Origin: Pirellulales bacterium
GTDB taxonomy: Bacteria; Planctomycetota; Planctomycetia; Pirellulales; JAEUIK01
DNA length: 64,000 bases
Direction: 5' to 3'
Assembly (NCBI GenBank): GCA_019636335.1
Contig: JAHBXR010000001.1
Coordinates: 234,712-298,711, forward strand
Each line of letters begins with the position of its first letter. Position 1 is the first letter of the stretch. Of the stretch, positions 47,169 through 56,092 are shown piece by piece. The position numbers and the translations under genes were made by a program. A model generated the notes under the pieces. The model did not search any database. It had not been told where the DNA came from and was given only the letters and a program-made list of their open reading frames with translations.

Positions 47169-47989
47169 GCGGCCTCCTGCGAGATCAATTGATCGAACTC
47201 GGGCAAGCGCGACCAGCAGCGCTCGAACGCCGACGCGTCGAGTGGATGATCGCCGAAGAAGACGTCTTCGAACGTGACCATCGTCTCTTCGACGAGCGAG
47301 CGCAGCGCGACGCGCCGCGACAGCTCGCGCAGATACTGGCGATTCGTCTTCCCCTTGCTGAGCCGGATGCACTGCTGGCGATCGAGCGAGACGAGCTCGT
47401 GGCTGAACAGGTAGATGATCGCGTCGCGATAGTTGCCCGCGCGGCGACACCGTTCGGCCTCGGTGAGAAAATCGGAGGCGGGGCGCGCGACCTGAAAGGG
47501 GAGGGCCTCGACGCGGGCCTCCTCGGCATCCGCGTCGTCCTCGTCACTCGTTCCGTGGCTCGTCGCAAGACGCCGGTCGCGCTGGAGCCAGGCCCGCGCC
47601 AGAATGTAGACGAGTGCCCCCAGAATCAGCGTGACGAGAATCCAGGCGACCCATTCGAGGAACGAGAGATTGGGCATGCCAGGCAGGTTCCAACCGCTCC
47701 AGTCCCAGCCTTTCCAAAGATCCCACTCGGGCTTCAGGTCGATGCGTTTCACCGCGTCCCGTTCCGAGTCGTACCAGGGGGGCGTGAACCAGCTTTGGCG
47801 TAGCGACTCGCGCCCTTGCTCGATGGCGGAATCGGCCTCGGCCGTGGGTGGGGAGACGGCTTCGCCGCTGGCCTCTGCTTGCGCCAGAACCGGCGACGCG
47901 ACACCGGCGATCAACGCGAGCGCAGCCCAGCACGTCCGGCAGCGAATGCCGAGTGAAATCGTGCGGGTTCGGTGCTGCGGATCGATCAT
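47165..47989 (-). CDS. DUF4129 domain-containing membrane protein
   Basis: A 274-residue protein with a signal peptide (AALALIAGVASPVLAQA), a periplasmic segment, one transmembrane helix (FLEWVAWILVTLILGALVYILA) and a cytoplasmic DUF4129 domain (ASDFLTEAERCRRAGNYRDAIIYLFSHELV...KTNRQYLREL). It overlaps both neighbours by four bases. DUF4129 appears in the same operon type in actinobacteria and planctomycetes. Confidence 0.88.
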   Translation of the reverse strand: MIDPQHRTRTISLGIRCRTCWAALALIAGVASPVLAQAEASGEAVSPPTAEADSAIEQGRESLRQSWFTPPWYDSERDAVKRIDLKPEWDLWKGWDWSGWNLPGMPNLSFLEWVAWILVTLILGALVYILARAWLQRDRRLATSHGTSDEDDADAEEARVEALPFQVARPASDFLTEAERCRRAGNYRDAIIYLFSHELVSLDRQQCIRLSKGKTNRQYLRELSRRVALRSLVEETMVTFEDVFFGDHPLDASAFERCWSRLPEFDQLISQEAA

Positions 47990-48807
47990 GCCACTTGCCG
48001 CGCCAGACGCGCCCCCTCGGCCCGCATGCGGAGCTCGACCTCCCAGCCTTCATTACGAATGCGCAGGTCGAGATAGCTCAAGAAGCGCACGATGGTGAAA
48101 TAAAGGGCGACCAGCCAGACGGCCACTTGCAATTCGATCAGGTAGAACGCGCGATCGAAGTCCACGCCGGCCGTAAGCAGTCCACGCAGCAGATGGAGCG
48201 ACATCCAGAGCGAGACGATCAACAGCGGAGCGAAGAACAGGCTGCCCAACCAGCGGGCGAACAGCTCGCCCGTGTTGCGCGCGTGCAACGACCAGGCACG
48301 CGACCAGGTGGTCAGCCCGGGCCGTCCGCGCCGCTTTATCAGCGGGTTGCGCTCGAGCAGAATGACCTCGTTCAGATACGGCACCGTGGCAAAGAGCAGG
48401 AACCAGGTGACGCCCCAGGGCAACAAGAGCGCGCGCAGGAAGACTTGAAACAACAGGAGTTGGGGCAGCGAGCGCAGCAGGTCCAACCCCATCTGACGGC
48501 GATTGGGGCGCTCGACGAAGAGCGCCTGACCCAGGTAGAGCGTGGGGAGCACCATGACGAGCGGCAGTTCGAAGACGACGAGAAACGGCAGGATCCAGAA
48601 ATAGGTCGTGACGGCGGTCGGATTGTCTTCGAAGGGGCCGGCGGCCGCATTCATCAGCCAGGCGTTGACCGCGATTGCCACTAGCATACCGGGCATGGCA
48701 CAGGCGAGAAGTGACGCTCCGTGGGCGCGGACCAGCCGCAGCGACAGGTCGAGCAGATCGAGATAACCGCGCTCGCGAATGGCGATCCGCGTTTGATCAA
48801 GTTGCAT
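47986..48807 (-). CDS. Multi-pass membrane protein of the MoxR operon
   Basis: A 273-residue protein with several hydrophobic helices (for example GASLLACAMPGMLVAIAVNAWL, FWILPFLVVFELPLVMVLPTLYLG, LLLFQVFLRALLLPWGVTWFLLF, LFFAPLLIVSLWMSLHLL) and a cytoplasmic C-terminus. No named domain is recognised. It overlaps the SpoIIM-like gene by 11 bases and the DUF4129 gene by four, so it belongs to the operon. Function unknown. Confidence 0.75.
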   Translation of the reverse strand: MQLDQTRIAIRERGYLDLLDLSLRLVRAHGASLLACAMPGMLVAIAVNAWLMNAAAGPFEDNPTAVTTYFWILPFLVVFELPLVMVLPTLYLGQALFVERPNRRQMGLDLLRSLPQLLLFQVFLRALLLPWGVTWFLLFATVPYLNEVILLERNPLIKRRGRPGLTTWSRAWSLHARNTGELFARWLGSLFFAPLLIVSLWMSLHLLRGLLTAGVDFDRAFYLIELQVAVWLVALYFTIVRFLSYLDLRIRNEGWEVELRMRAEGARLARQVA

Positions 48808-49786
48808 CGAGCCCGCTCCGTGGATTGCCCAGAATGACGAAGTAGAACGCCAGCAACCCGCTCGAGACGACGGCCACTCCGGCCTTGACCCAATAAGGGG
48901 CGGCCGAGGGGGACAGGAAACCTTCGATCAATGCCGCCATCACGAACAAGAAGAGGGCCGCGCACATGGTGGGGAGCGCCTCATAACCGGCACGGCGCAT
49001 CGATTCGGCACGGCTGAGGCCCCCCGTATCGATGAGCGAAAAGCCCAACCGCATCCCCGCCGCGGCCGAGAGGACGATCGCGTTCAACTCGAAGGGGCCG
49101 TGCGCGGTAACGAACTCGAAGAAGTTTTCGCGCTGGGCGACGGTAGTCATATGACCGAAGGAGGCCCCGAGCACCAGCGCGTTGCTCGACGTGATGATCA
49201 AGCCACCGACGCCGAACACCAGCCCCAGCGCAAAAGCCCGCAAGCCAATGCCCGCATTGTGCCAGATGTAGAACCCGGCCATGCCGCTGCGATTGTTGAT
49301 GAAGCTTCCGGCGGAACCAGTGCGGGTGGCGATCGGCTCGGCGTACATTTGTTCCAATTGCTGGATCTGTTCCTTGCCGATGGCGCGCTCGGCGAAGCCA
49401 GGGCTAAACGCCGACAACGCCATCGCCGCGATGAAGAGCCCCCAGAACAGGACGAAGGCGACGCGCAGGTAATTGTCGCGATACAGGCGTTGGGGCACCT
49501 CGTAGAGCATGACGTGCGCCCAGCGCGAGATGTCGAACGCCTTCGAGCGATAGAGCTGGTTGTGCGCGCGGCCGACCAATTGGTGCAGATAGGCCACCGT
49601 GTTCGGCGGCAGGTTGTACGCCTCGGCCAGGGCGAGATCGGCGCAGGTCGAACGATAGAGCGATCCAAACCGGGCCACGATCATCGGGCCAAGCTTGCGC
49701 TTGCCGCGCGACTCCATCTGGCCGCAGAGCCATTCCAGCTCGCGCCAGTTCTCGCGTCGTTCTTCGAGGAGGGCGGCAACCTTCAT
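48797..49786 (-). CDS. SpoIIM-like (DUF95) stage II sporulation protein M family
   Basis: A 329-residue protein. The cytoplasmic N-terminal half (MKVAALLEERRENWRELEWL... ARFGSLYRSTCADLALA) is typical of SpoIIM-like proteins. It is followed by six or so transmembrane helices with the conserved GFYIWHNAGIGLRAFALGLVFG, SNALVLGASFGHM and FVTAHGPFELNAIVLSAAAGMRLG segments. This organism type does not sporulate; the family accompanies RDD and MoxR proteins. It starts 13 bases after the RDD stop. Confidence 0.92.
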   Translation of the reverse strand: MKVAALLEERRENWRELEWLCGQMESRGKRKLGPMIVARFGSLYRSTCADLALAEAYNLPPNTVAYLHQLVGRAHNQLYRSKAFDISRWAHVMLYEVPQRLYRDNYLRVAFVLFWGLFIAAMALSAFSPGFAERAIGKEQIQQLEQMYAEPIATRTGSAGSFINNRSGMAGFYIWHNAGIGLRAFALGLVFGVGGLIITSSNALVLGASFGHMTTVAQRENFFEFVTAHGPFELNAIVLSAAAGMRLGFSLIDTGGLSRAESMRRAGYEALPTMCAALFLFVMAALIEGFLSPSAAPYWVKAGVAVVSSGLLAFYFVILGNPRSGLDAT

Positions 49787-49799
49787 CGGCGATGGCGAC

Positions 49800-50651
49800 T
49801 CACACGGGGGAGGTCGGAGCGGGTGCGGCGAACGGAGAGACACCCACCGGCAAGCGAATCACCGGTCCTTCCTCGGTCTGGCGCCCGAAGAAGACCTGGT
49901 GATAGAGGGCGCACAACAACACGTCGTAATTCGTTTGGGGCGGCAGTTGGAATCGTTCGCGCAAAGGCTCGGCCAGATGGCGAGCAATTTCCATCCGCCT
50001 GCCGTACGAAAAGCTCTGGCGTCGCGAGACGTAAGCCGAGAGTGCCTGCACGAGCCCCCGGCATGGCTCGAACGACGGCGGCAGACTGGCCGCCAGCTCG
50101 AGCGCCGCGGGCTCGTCGATGCGCACCACGCCGTAGCGACGTTGAGGTTCTTCGACGACCACCATCGTGCCCGCGGCCAGATCGCCCAGCCGCTGGAAAC
50201 GCCTGGTGGCCGTGCAGGCGATCAGGCCGAACAAGTAGAGGGGCACGACGAAGAAGGCCGTGGGCATGGCGTCGGCCGGTCGCAGCAGGTTGCGTAGCAC
50301 GGCCTGCACGGGCACGATCGGCTGGCCATCGGCCGACATGACGCGAATCTGCATCAGCCGCTTGCCGGGGGTCTGGCCGTTCCACAGAGCCTCGAACACG
50401 CCGCCGTAGAACCAACTGATGACGAAGAACGCCACGAGCGTGACGGCCATTGCCACGCCGCTGAGAGAGATGAAGCCGAAGTAGAGTCCCGCCACGGTCG
50501 AGATTGCTCCGATGGCGGTGGCTTGAAGCACGATGTCGATGAAGTAGGCCGGCAAGCGACGGAAAGGTCCCGCCACGCGGTAGTGGAAGGCGATATTCTC
50601 CGGCGTCACGATCTCGATGTGAGTATCGAACGGCCCCGACGACTCAGACAT
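49800..50651 (-). CDS. RDD family membrane protein
   Basis: A 283-residue protein with an RDD domain: FRRLPAYFIDIVLQATAIG (conserved Arg and Asp of helix 1), WNGQTPGKRLMQIRVMSADG and FQRLGDLAAGTMVV. Three transmembrane helices are followed by a cytoplasmic tail of about 100 residues (YDVLLCALYHQVF...). It starts MSESSGPFDTHIEIVTPENI at 50651 and is the first gene of the seven-gene operon. The promoter should lie in the 37 bases before the start or beyond, toward the methyltransferase gene. Confidence 0.93.
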   Translation of the reverse strand: MSESSGPFDTHIEIVTPENIAFHYRVAGPFRRLPAYFIDIVLQATAIGAISTVAGLYFGFISLSGVAMAVTLVAFFVISWFYGGVFEALWNGQTPGKRLMQIRVMSADGQPIVPVQAVLRNLLRPADAMPTAFFVVPLYLFGLIACTATRRFQRLGDLAAGTMVVVEEPQRRYGVVRIDEPAALELAASLPPSFEPCRGLVQALSAYVSRRQSFSYGRRMEIARHLAEPLRERFQLPPQTNYDVLLCALYHQVFFGRQTEEGPVIRLPVGVSPFAAPAPTSPV

Positions 50652-50688
50652 GGAATCACACTCAAGGTGGCTTAGCTTCTCGAGCCCA

Positions 50689-51390
50689 TTATGCCCGATG
50701 CGCCGGCCGCTGTCCCCTCCTGGCAGGTTTCGCGCGGGAGTTCGTCGCGGCAGGCGACACGTGTCCGTTGTAGCCCGCATGGATCGGCCGCTGCGCGAGA
50801 TAGGTGTCTACTTCATCGCCCCAGCAGGTCCAGCCTTCGACTCGTTCGCGGGCGAAAAGTTCGAGATAGGGCCCGGGGCTGCAACGGCGGATCAACTCGT
50901 AGGTCTCGACGGGCTTGCGCGAGTGTTCTTGCTTGCGCGTGGCGAACAAATTGACCTGCGTGCGGCCGGGAGCAAGGGTCCGTTGGCGGCCGCGGACCCC
51001 GAAGAGGAGCAACTCGGTCACGTTGCGAAAGTAGAAGCCGACGCCGCGGCCGTCGGGCCCACCGTCCTTGCGGACCTTGTACCAGACGAGGTTCGTTTTG
51101 TACTTGAACCCCCAGGCCTCCATGATGGCGAGCCCCTCGGGCAGCAACGCGTTGGGGCACCACATGTAGAGATGGCTGGGGGTCGCGGCATGGGCGGCCA
51201 CCGGCAGGGCGGCAATTTCCTCCATGCTCATCGTGTGATAACGGTTGAGCCGGTGGTGCTCGGGGGCCACTTTGCCCGTGCGGTTCTGGAACCGCCAGGG
51301 CGGGTCGATCAGGATGGTGCCAAAGCGGCCAGTCAGCCCGGGCAGGGTGAGACAGGAGTTGGCAGGATTGTCAGCGGTCGAATGAGGCAT
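50689..51390 (-). CDS. MT-A70 family adenine methyltransferase
   Basis: A 233-residue SAM-dependent methyltransferase. The catalytic motif DPPW (29-32, ILIDPPWRF) is followed by HTMSMEEIAALPV, LYMWCPNALLPEGLAIMEAWGFKY and YELIRRCSPGPYLELFARE, all MT-A70 hallmarks. It would methylate N6 of adenine in DNA or possibly RNA. No restriction nuclease or specificity subunit is nearby, so it is an orphan. It lies 37 bases before the RDD gene on the same strand and could be the operon's leader gene, though functionally unrelated. Confidence 0.9.
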   Translation of the reverse strand: MPHSTADNPANSCLTLPGLTGRFGTILIDPPWRFQNRTGKVAPEHHRLNRYHTMSMEEIAALPVAAHAATPSHLYMWCPNALLPEGLAIMEAWGFKYKTNLVWYKVRKDGGPDGRGVGFYFRNVTELLLFGVRGRQRTLAPGRTQVNLFATRKQEHSRKPVETYELIRRCSPGPYLELFARERVEGWTCWGDEVDTYLAQRPIHAGYNGHVSPAATNSRAKPARRGQRPAHRA

Positions 51391-51539
51391 CGGTGGGCTG
51401 AAAAAGACGGAAATCGGGCCAGAATCGGCGTTTGACGCTCCCGCGCGGCCCGAATTATAGTGGATTACGCAACTCTTGTGGCTGGCGAGGTTTTCTCGCA
51501 GCGCGGCCCATCTCTTCGGAACTGAGTGAGAGAGCCTTC

Positions 51540-52373
51540 ATGCGCGTTGTTCCCCCTGTCGTTCGCTCGCTTGTGTTGTGCGTGGTCGCGGTCTTGTTGA
51601 GTGCGATCCCTAGCGCGACGATCCGCGCCGAAGTTCCCTCGGAAGCCCCTCGGCCGGCGCCTCTGGGTGGAACGCCCGGAAAGTATCGCAAACTGGCCCC
51701 CGGGGTGACGCGCACGATTCCGGTCGAAAGGCAGGAGAACGAGACCTTCAGCCGGCACGACATTCCTGAACTGCTGTCGGTCGATCCGAACTTCGAGTGG
51801 GCCAAAGACGTTCGCTTCAGCCACGACATCTGGAACCTGGAGTTCACGTTCAAGCCGATTCGTTTCATGCGGATGGATCTGCCCGGTCCCGACGGCAAGC
51901 TCGAGTCGAAGCTGGTCTGGTACATGGTCTACCGCGTGCGCAACGTGAGCGACAAGCCGGTCGACTTTATCCCCTATTTCGTGCTGCAGAGTCGCGATGG
52001 CAAGAAGTTCTACCCGGACCGGGTCCTGCCGGGGGTGGTGCCGGCGATCGTCCGTCGCGAGGATCCGAACCGCCCGCTGGCCGATTCGGCCACCATTGCC
52101 GGGCCGATCGCCCCGAACGACGAGGGGGAAGAGGACGGTGTCTGGGGAGTGGTGACCTGGACCGATATCGACCCGCGCACCGACTACTTCTCGGTTTATG
52201 TGAATGGCCTGACGAACGCCTACCGCTGGGACGATACGCCCCAGGGACGTAAATTCGCCCGCAAGACGTTGCAGTTGAATTTCTGGCGGCCGGGGGACGA
52301 ATATGACCAGCACGAGAAGGAGATTCGTGTGGGCGCCCCGGGCGAGGTTGACTATCGCTGGCTTTACCGCTAA
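51540..52373 (+). CDS. Secreted conserved hypothetical protein
   Basis: A 277-residue protein with a signal peptide ([22 protein letters not shown]). A beta-rich domain has distinctive segments: [46 protein letters not shown] and [28 protein letters not shown] recognise no named domain; the last part resembles exported planctomycete proteins. It starts at ATG 51540 (GAGAG upstream) and lies 91 bases before rpmA, where rplU is found in most bacteria. Confidence 0.7.
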   Translation: MRVVPPVVRSLVLCVVAVLLSAIPSATIRAEVPSEAPRPAPLGGTPGKYRKLAPGVTRTIPVERQENETFSRHDIPELLSVDPNFEWAKDVRFSHDIWNLEFTFKPIRFMRMDLPGPDGKLESKLVWYMVYRVRNVSDKPVDFIPYFVLQSRDGKKFYPDRVLPGVVPAIVRREDPNRPLADSATIAGPIAPNDEGEEDGVWGVVTWTDIDPRTDYFSVYVNGLTNAYRWDDTPQGRKFARKTLQLNFWRPGDEYDQHEKEIRVGAPGEVDYRWLYR

Positions 52374-52464
52374 AAACAGTGGTTTGGCAGCGGGTTGCGA
52401 GGCCCCGACCGAGGGCTCCCCGTTCCTCGACGAATCACTCGATCGAAGCGGAGAAGGGAACGAC

Positions 52465-52713
52465 ATGGCACATAAGAAGGGTCAAGGCTCGAGCCGCAAC
52501 GGACGCGATTCGAACGGCCAACGCCGTGGCGTAAAGCGTTTTGGCGGTCAGCAGGTCGAACCGGGCTGCATTCTGGTCCGCCAGGTCGGCAATCAGTTCC
52601 ACCCCGGCAAGAATGTGGGCCAGGGAAGCGACTACACGCTCTTCGCTCTCTCGGCGGGAGTCGTGCAGTTCGATCGCGGTGGCCGCCGCGTGAGCGTCGT
52701 CTCCGACAACTAG
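52465..52713 (+). CDS. rpmA: 50S ribosomal protein L27
   Basis: An 82-residue ribosomal protein of the peptidyl-transferase region. [29 protein letters not shown] is the classic L27 N-terminus, and [20 protein letters not shown] completes it. GGAGAAGGGAA just upstream of ATG 52465 is a strong ribosome-binding site. No cleavable N-terminal extension (as in Firmicutes) is present. obg follows as usual, but rplU (L21) is not upstream. Confidence 0.98.
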   Translation: MAHKKGQGSSRNGRDSNGQRRGVKRFGGQQVEPGCILVRQVGNQFHPGKNVGQGSDYTLFALSAGVVQFDRGGRRVSVVSDN

Positions 52714-52848
52714 TCTGGTTGTCGAACGGGGCTCGATAGAACTCGAAGTATCTGCCGGGATGGCCCACAGTGGTCATCCCGCTTTGTTTTGGTCCCCCCA
52801 TTTTTTGGCGGTCTCGGCTCGGCCTTCGCCCGCGACGACCGGTCTTCT

Positions 52849-53865
52849 ATGTTCGTCGATCGGGTCAAGATTCAGGTGCAGTCGGGGCGCGGGGGCAACG
52901 GCATGGTGAGCTTCCGCCGGGAGAAGTATGTCCCGCGCGGCGGCCCCAATGGGGGCGACGGAGGTGACGGCGGCAGCGTCATCATCCAGGCCGAGGCCGG
53001 CGTCGACAGCCTGTCCGCCCTCGTGCATCGCAAGCACTGGCGCGCCACCGACGGCGGAAACGGCGGCAGCTCCGACTGCCACGGACGCAATGGCGAAGAT
53101 CTCGTGTTGCGCGTGCCGCCGGGCACGGTCGTCTACGATGCCGAAGAAGGCTTCGCGCTGAGAGATCTCGTCCAGGCGGGAGATTCGTTCGTCGCCGCGC
53201 ACGGCGGCAAAGGGGGCAAGGGGAACACCCATTTCAAGTCGGCGACGAATCAGGCGCCGCGCGAGGCGACTCCCGGCAATCCCAGCGAGGTGCGCTCGCT
53301 CGTCCTCGAACTCAAGTCGATCGCCGACGTCGGACTGATCGGCAAACCCAACGCGGGCAAGAGCACCATGCTCAGCCGTCTGTCGCGGGCGCGGCCGGAG
53401 ATCGCCGATTATCCCTTCACGACGAAGTACCCCAACCTGGGACGCGTGCAGATCGATTTTGACCGATCGTTCGTCCTGGCCGATATTCCGGGGCTAATCG
53501 AAGGGGCCCACGCCGGCGCGGGGCTCGGGCTGGAGTTTCTGCGGCACATCGAGCGGGCTGGCATTCTCGTGCATCTGGTCGAGCCGATGCCGATGGATGG
53601 CTCCGATCCGCTAGCGAACTACGATGCGGTCCGGGGCGAGTTCGCGTTGTACAATGACGGCGCGTTGCTGGCCCGGCCCGAGATCGTTTGCGTAACGAAG
53701 TGCGAACTCCCCGGCGCCGACGACGTGTGCGCGCAACTCGCGGCGCATCTGGGACGCGACGTGATGGCGGTTTCGGCGGTGACGGGCATGGGGCTCGATC
53801 GACTCGTGCATGCGATCTCCGCACTGCTGGAGCAGGGGGCCCGACCGGACGAGGAATCGGCATGA
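52849..53865 (+). CDS. obg: Obg family GTPase
   Basis: A 338-residue essential ribosome-assembly GTPase. The glycine-rich Obg fold (GRGGNGMVSFRREKYVPRGGPNGGDGG...) is followed by G1 GKPNAGKS, G2 TTKYPNLG and G3 DIPGLIEGAHAGAGLG. The G4 segment reads TKCE (VCVTKCELPG) instead of the canonical NKxD, an uncommon double change. There is no C-terminal OCT domain. The start is ATG 52849 (MFVDRVKIQV). It overlaps coaX by four bases. Confidence 0.95.
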   Translation: MFVDRVKIQVQSGRGGNGMVSFRREKYVPRGGPNGGDGGDGGSVIIQAEAGVDSLSALVHRKHWRATDGGNGGSSDCHGRNGEDLVLRVPPGTVVYDAEEGFALRDLVQAGDSFVAAHGGKGGKGNTHFKSATNQAPREATPGNPSEVRSLVLELKSIADVGLIGKPNAGKSTMLSRLSRARPEIADYPFTTKYPNLGRVQIDFDRSFVLADIPGLIEGAHAGAGLGLEFLRHIERAGILVHLVEPMPMDGSDPLANYDAVRGEFALYNDGALLARPEIVCVTKCELPGADDVCAQLAAHLGRDVMAVSAVTGMGLDRLVHAISALLEQGARPDEESA

Positions 53866-54644
53866 GTGCCGCATCTGCCATCGTGGCCGTCGACGTGGGG
53901 AATACCCGCACCAAGTTCGGGCTGTTTACGGGTGGCGAAGCGCAAGGTTTGCCCAGCCCCAAGCGGGTGTTGCGCATTTCGTCGCACGCCCACGAACTGG
54001 AGCAACTGGCGACTTTTCTAGACGCACGGCCCGCCTCCGACTTCGCCTGGCATATCGGCAGCGTGAATCGCGCCGCCGCGGGGCGCGTGATCGATTGGTT
54101 GCGCGAGGCGGGCGCCGCGAGTCGCGTGACGATGCTCATACATGGCGATCTCCCCATCGAGGTGCGTCTCGATCGACCCGACATGGTCGGCATCGACCGC
54201 TTGTTGGCCGCGGTGGCCGCGAACCATCTGCGTGCCGCCGATCGACCGGCGGTGGTCGTGGGCATGGGCACGGCCGTGACGGTCGATCTCGTCTCGATCG
54301 AGGGGGCGTTCTTGGGGGGGGCCATCCTGCCGGGGGTCGAGATCTCGGCCCGCGCCATGCACGCCTTTACCGACATGCTGCCATTGGTGGACGTGCGCGG
54401 CTTCGATACCACGCCGCCAGCCTTGGGACGTTCGACGATCGAGGCAATGCAAGCCGGACTCTACTGGGGAGCGCTGGGGGGCGTCCGCGAGTTGATCGCC
54501 CGCTACGGCGAGCAGGTCGGCAAGGAACCGCAGGTGTTTCTCTCGGGGGGCGCCGCAAGCACGGTGGCGCGGCCCCTGGCCTCGACGGCCACGGTGGTCG
54601 ACGATCTGACGCTGGCCGGCATCGCCCTCGCCGCACGGCGATAG
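53862..54644 (+). CDS. coaX: Type III pantothenate kinase
   Basis: A 260-residue ASKHA-fold kinase for the first step of coenzyme A synthesis. Motifs are DVGNTRTKFG (P-loop-like), RPDMVGIDRL (pantothenate-site PDxxGxDR) and MGTAVTVDLV. ATG 53862 overlaps the obg stop (ATGA). Upstream in the same frame, an open stretch has no better start. No birA is adjacent. Confidence 0.95.
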   Translation: MSAASAIVAVDVGNTRTKFGLFTGGEAQGLPSPKRVLRISSHAHELEQLATFLDARPASDFAWHIGSVNRAAAGRVIDWLREAGAASRVTMLIHGDLPIEVRLDRPDMVGIDRLLAAVAANHLRAADRPAVVVGMGTAVTVDLVSIEGAFLGGAILPGVEISARAMHAFTDMLPLVDVRGFDTTPPALGRSTIEAMQAGLYWGALGGVRELIARYGEQVGKEPQVFLSGGAASTVARPLASTATVVDDLTLAGIALAARR

Positions 54645-54648
54645 AGTC

Positions 54649-55809
54649 ATGTCCTTGCCGCAGGTGACATCCGCTGCCTTGCTCACTCCGGCGGGGCGCG
54701 GCGCTATCGCGACGATTGGCTTGCGGGGACCAGACGCTTTTCGCCAGATCGAGCGATTCTTTCTGCCACACGGTCGCCGCTCAATCGCACCCACGGGAAA
54801 CGCCGTGCGCGTCGGCCGGTGGCGCGACGCGACGGGCGAAGAGATCGTTGTTTCCGCATCAGCGTCGGATCGCTGGGAGATCTGCTGCCACGGAGGCCGC
54901 GCGGCCGCGGCGGCGATTCTGAACGATTTGGCGAGCGCCGGATGCACCATTGTCGACTGGCAGGCCTGGCTTGCCGGCGAATCGACGCGGCTGCTCGACT
55001 ACGAAGCACAAGCCGCCCTGGCCGAGGCCAAGACGGTTCGAGCGGCTTCGATCCTGCTCGATCAATTCGAAGGGGCATTGGAATGCACGTGTCGCACGAT
55101 CCTCGAACTTTTGTCGGGCGCCGCAGCATCTCCGGTGCAGGCCGATCGCGCCCGCGAAATGCTCCTGCGACTCGACGCCTGGAGTGCGCTGGGTCTGCAT
55201 CTCACGGCTCCCTGGCACGTCGTGCTCGCGGGAGCGCCGAACGTAGGCAAGAGCAGCCTGATAAACGCGATCGTCGGCTATGAGCGTTCGCTCGTCTTCG
55301 ACCGTCCTGGTACCACGCGCGATGCGGTGACGGTCGATACCGCCCTCGAAGGCTGGCCGGTGCGGCTGGTCGACACGGCTGGCCTGCGCGAAGCGGCCGA
55401 TGCGATCGAGACGGCAGGCATCGAACGAACGCAATCGCATGTCGCCCGGGCAGACCTCGTGATCCTCGTGCAAGAGGCGCGCCATGTGGAACTGCACGAG
55501 GCGGTCAGGTTGCCCGCCGAGCAGTCGCACGTGCTGGTCGTGGCCAACAAGTGCGACCTGCTGCCGGCAGAGCGAATCGGGGGGACCCCGGCCGCGGTGC
55601 TCACGAGCGCGGTGACTGGGGCGGGCGTGGACGATCTCATCCATGCGATTGCCGGGCGGCTGGTGCCCGGGACACCACAGCCGGGCGAGGCCGTTCCCTT
55701 TACGCCCCGGCACGTGGGGGCGATCCGCGAGGCCCAGGGGGCCGCCGCGGCCGGAGCGTTCGATGCCGCGAGGTCTGCTGTCGAGGCGATTCTCCTGGCC
55801 CCGACATAA
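54649..55809 (+). CDS. MnmE/TrmE-like GTPase lacking the C-terminal cysteine motif
   Basis: A 386-residue protein. The N-terminal domain resembles MnmE's folate-binding domain (AALLTPAGRGAIATIGLRGPDAF). A helical domain is followed by a G domain with G1 GAPNVGKSS, G2 GTTRD, G3 DTAGLREA and G4 NKCD. MnmE normally ends in a FC[IV]GK motif essential for tRNA U34 modification; here the protein stops at AILLAPT without it and is about 70 residues short. The function is therefore likely to differ from MnmE. It follows coaX by four bases in the obg-coaX operon. Confidence 0.88.
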   Translation: MSLPQVTSAALLTPAGRGAIATIGLRGPDAFRQIERFFLPHGRRSIAPTGNAVRVGRWRDATGEEIVVSASASDRWEICCHGGRAAAAAILNDLASAGCTIVDWQAWLAGESTRLLDYEAQAALAEAKTVRAASILLDQFEGALECTCRTILELLSGAAASPVQADRAREMLLRLDAWSALGLHLTAPWHVVLAGAPNVGKSSLINAIVGYERSLVFDRPGTTRDAVTVDTALEGWPVRLVDTAGLREAADAIETAGIERTQSHVARADLVILVQEARHVELHEAVRLPAEQSHVLVVANKCDLLPAERIGGTPAAVLTSAVTGAGVDDLIHAIAGRLVPGTPQPGEAVPFTPRHVGAIREAQGAAAAGAFDAARSAVEAILLAPT

Positions 55810-56092
55810 CCCCTGGTTTACCTGACCGATCCAGTTTCCCACGACAGCTACGGCTTCCCGAGGGCGACGCGGAGAAGTCCGCGTATTCCGACAAATTCTC
55901 ACTTCCGCTCTAGATTACCCCACGCGCAGCGCCGAAGAGAGAGATGAGACACCCGTGTCTGCCCGCTTTGCAGGCTGCGGCACGCCGACAGTCTCACGAA
56001 TGCGTCGGTCGCTTCGCACGGTGCGAGACGACACGCGATCGTCGTGGCGCCATGATTCGCTCGTGGTTGCACGCTTCAGGGAGGAACGTGCG

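Noticed and set aside
48797..49786. Sporulation gene
   Set aside because: The SpoIIM-like family is widespread in non-spore-formers and here belongs to an RDD/MoxR operon; no other sporulation genes are seen.
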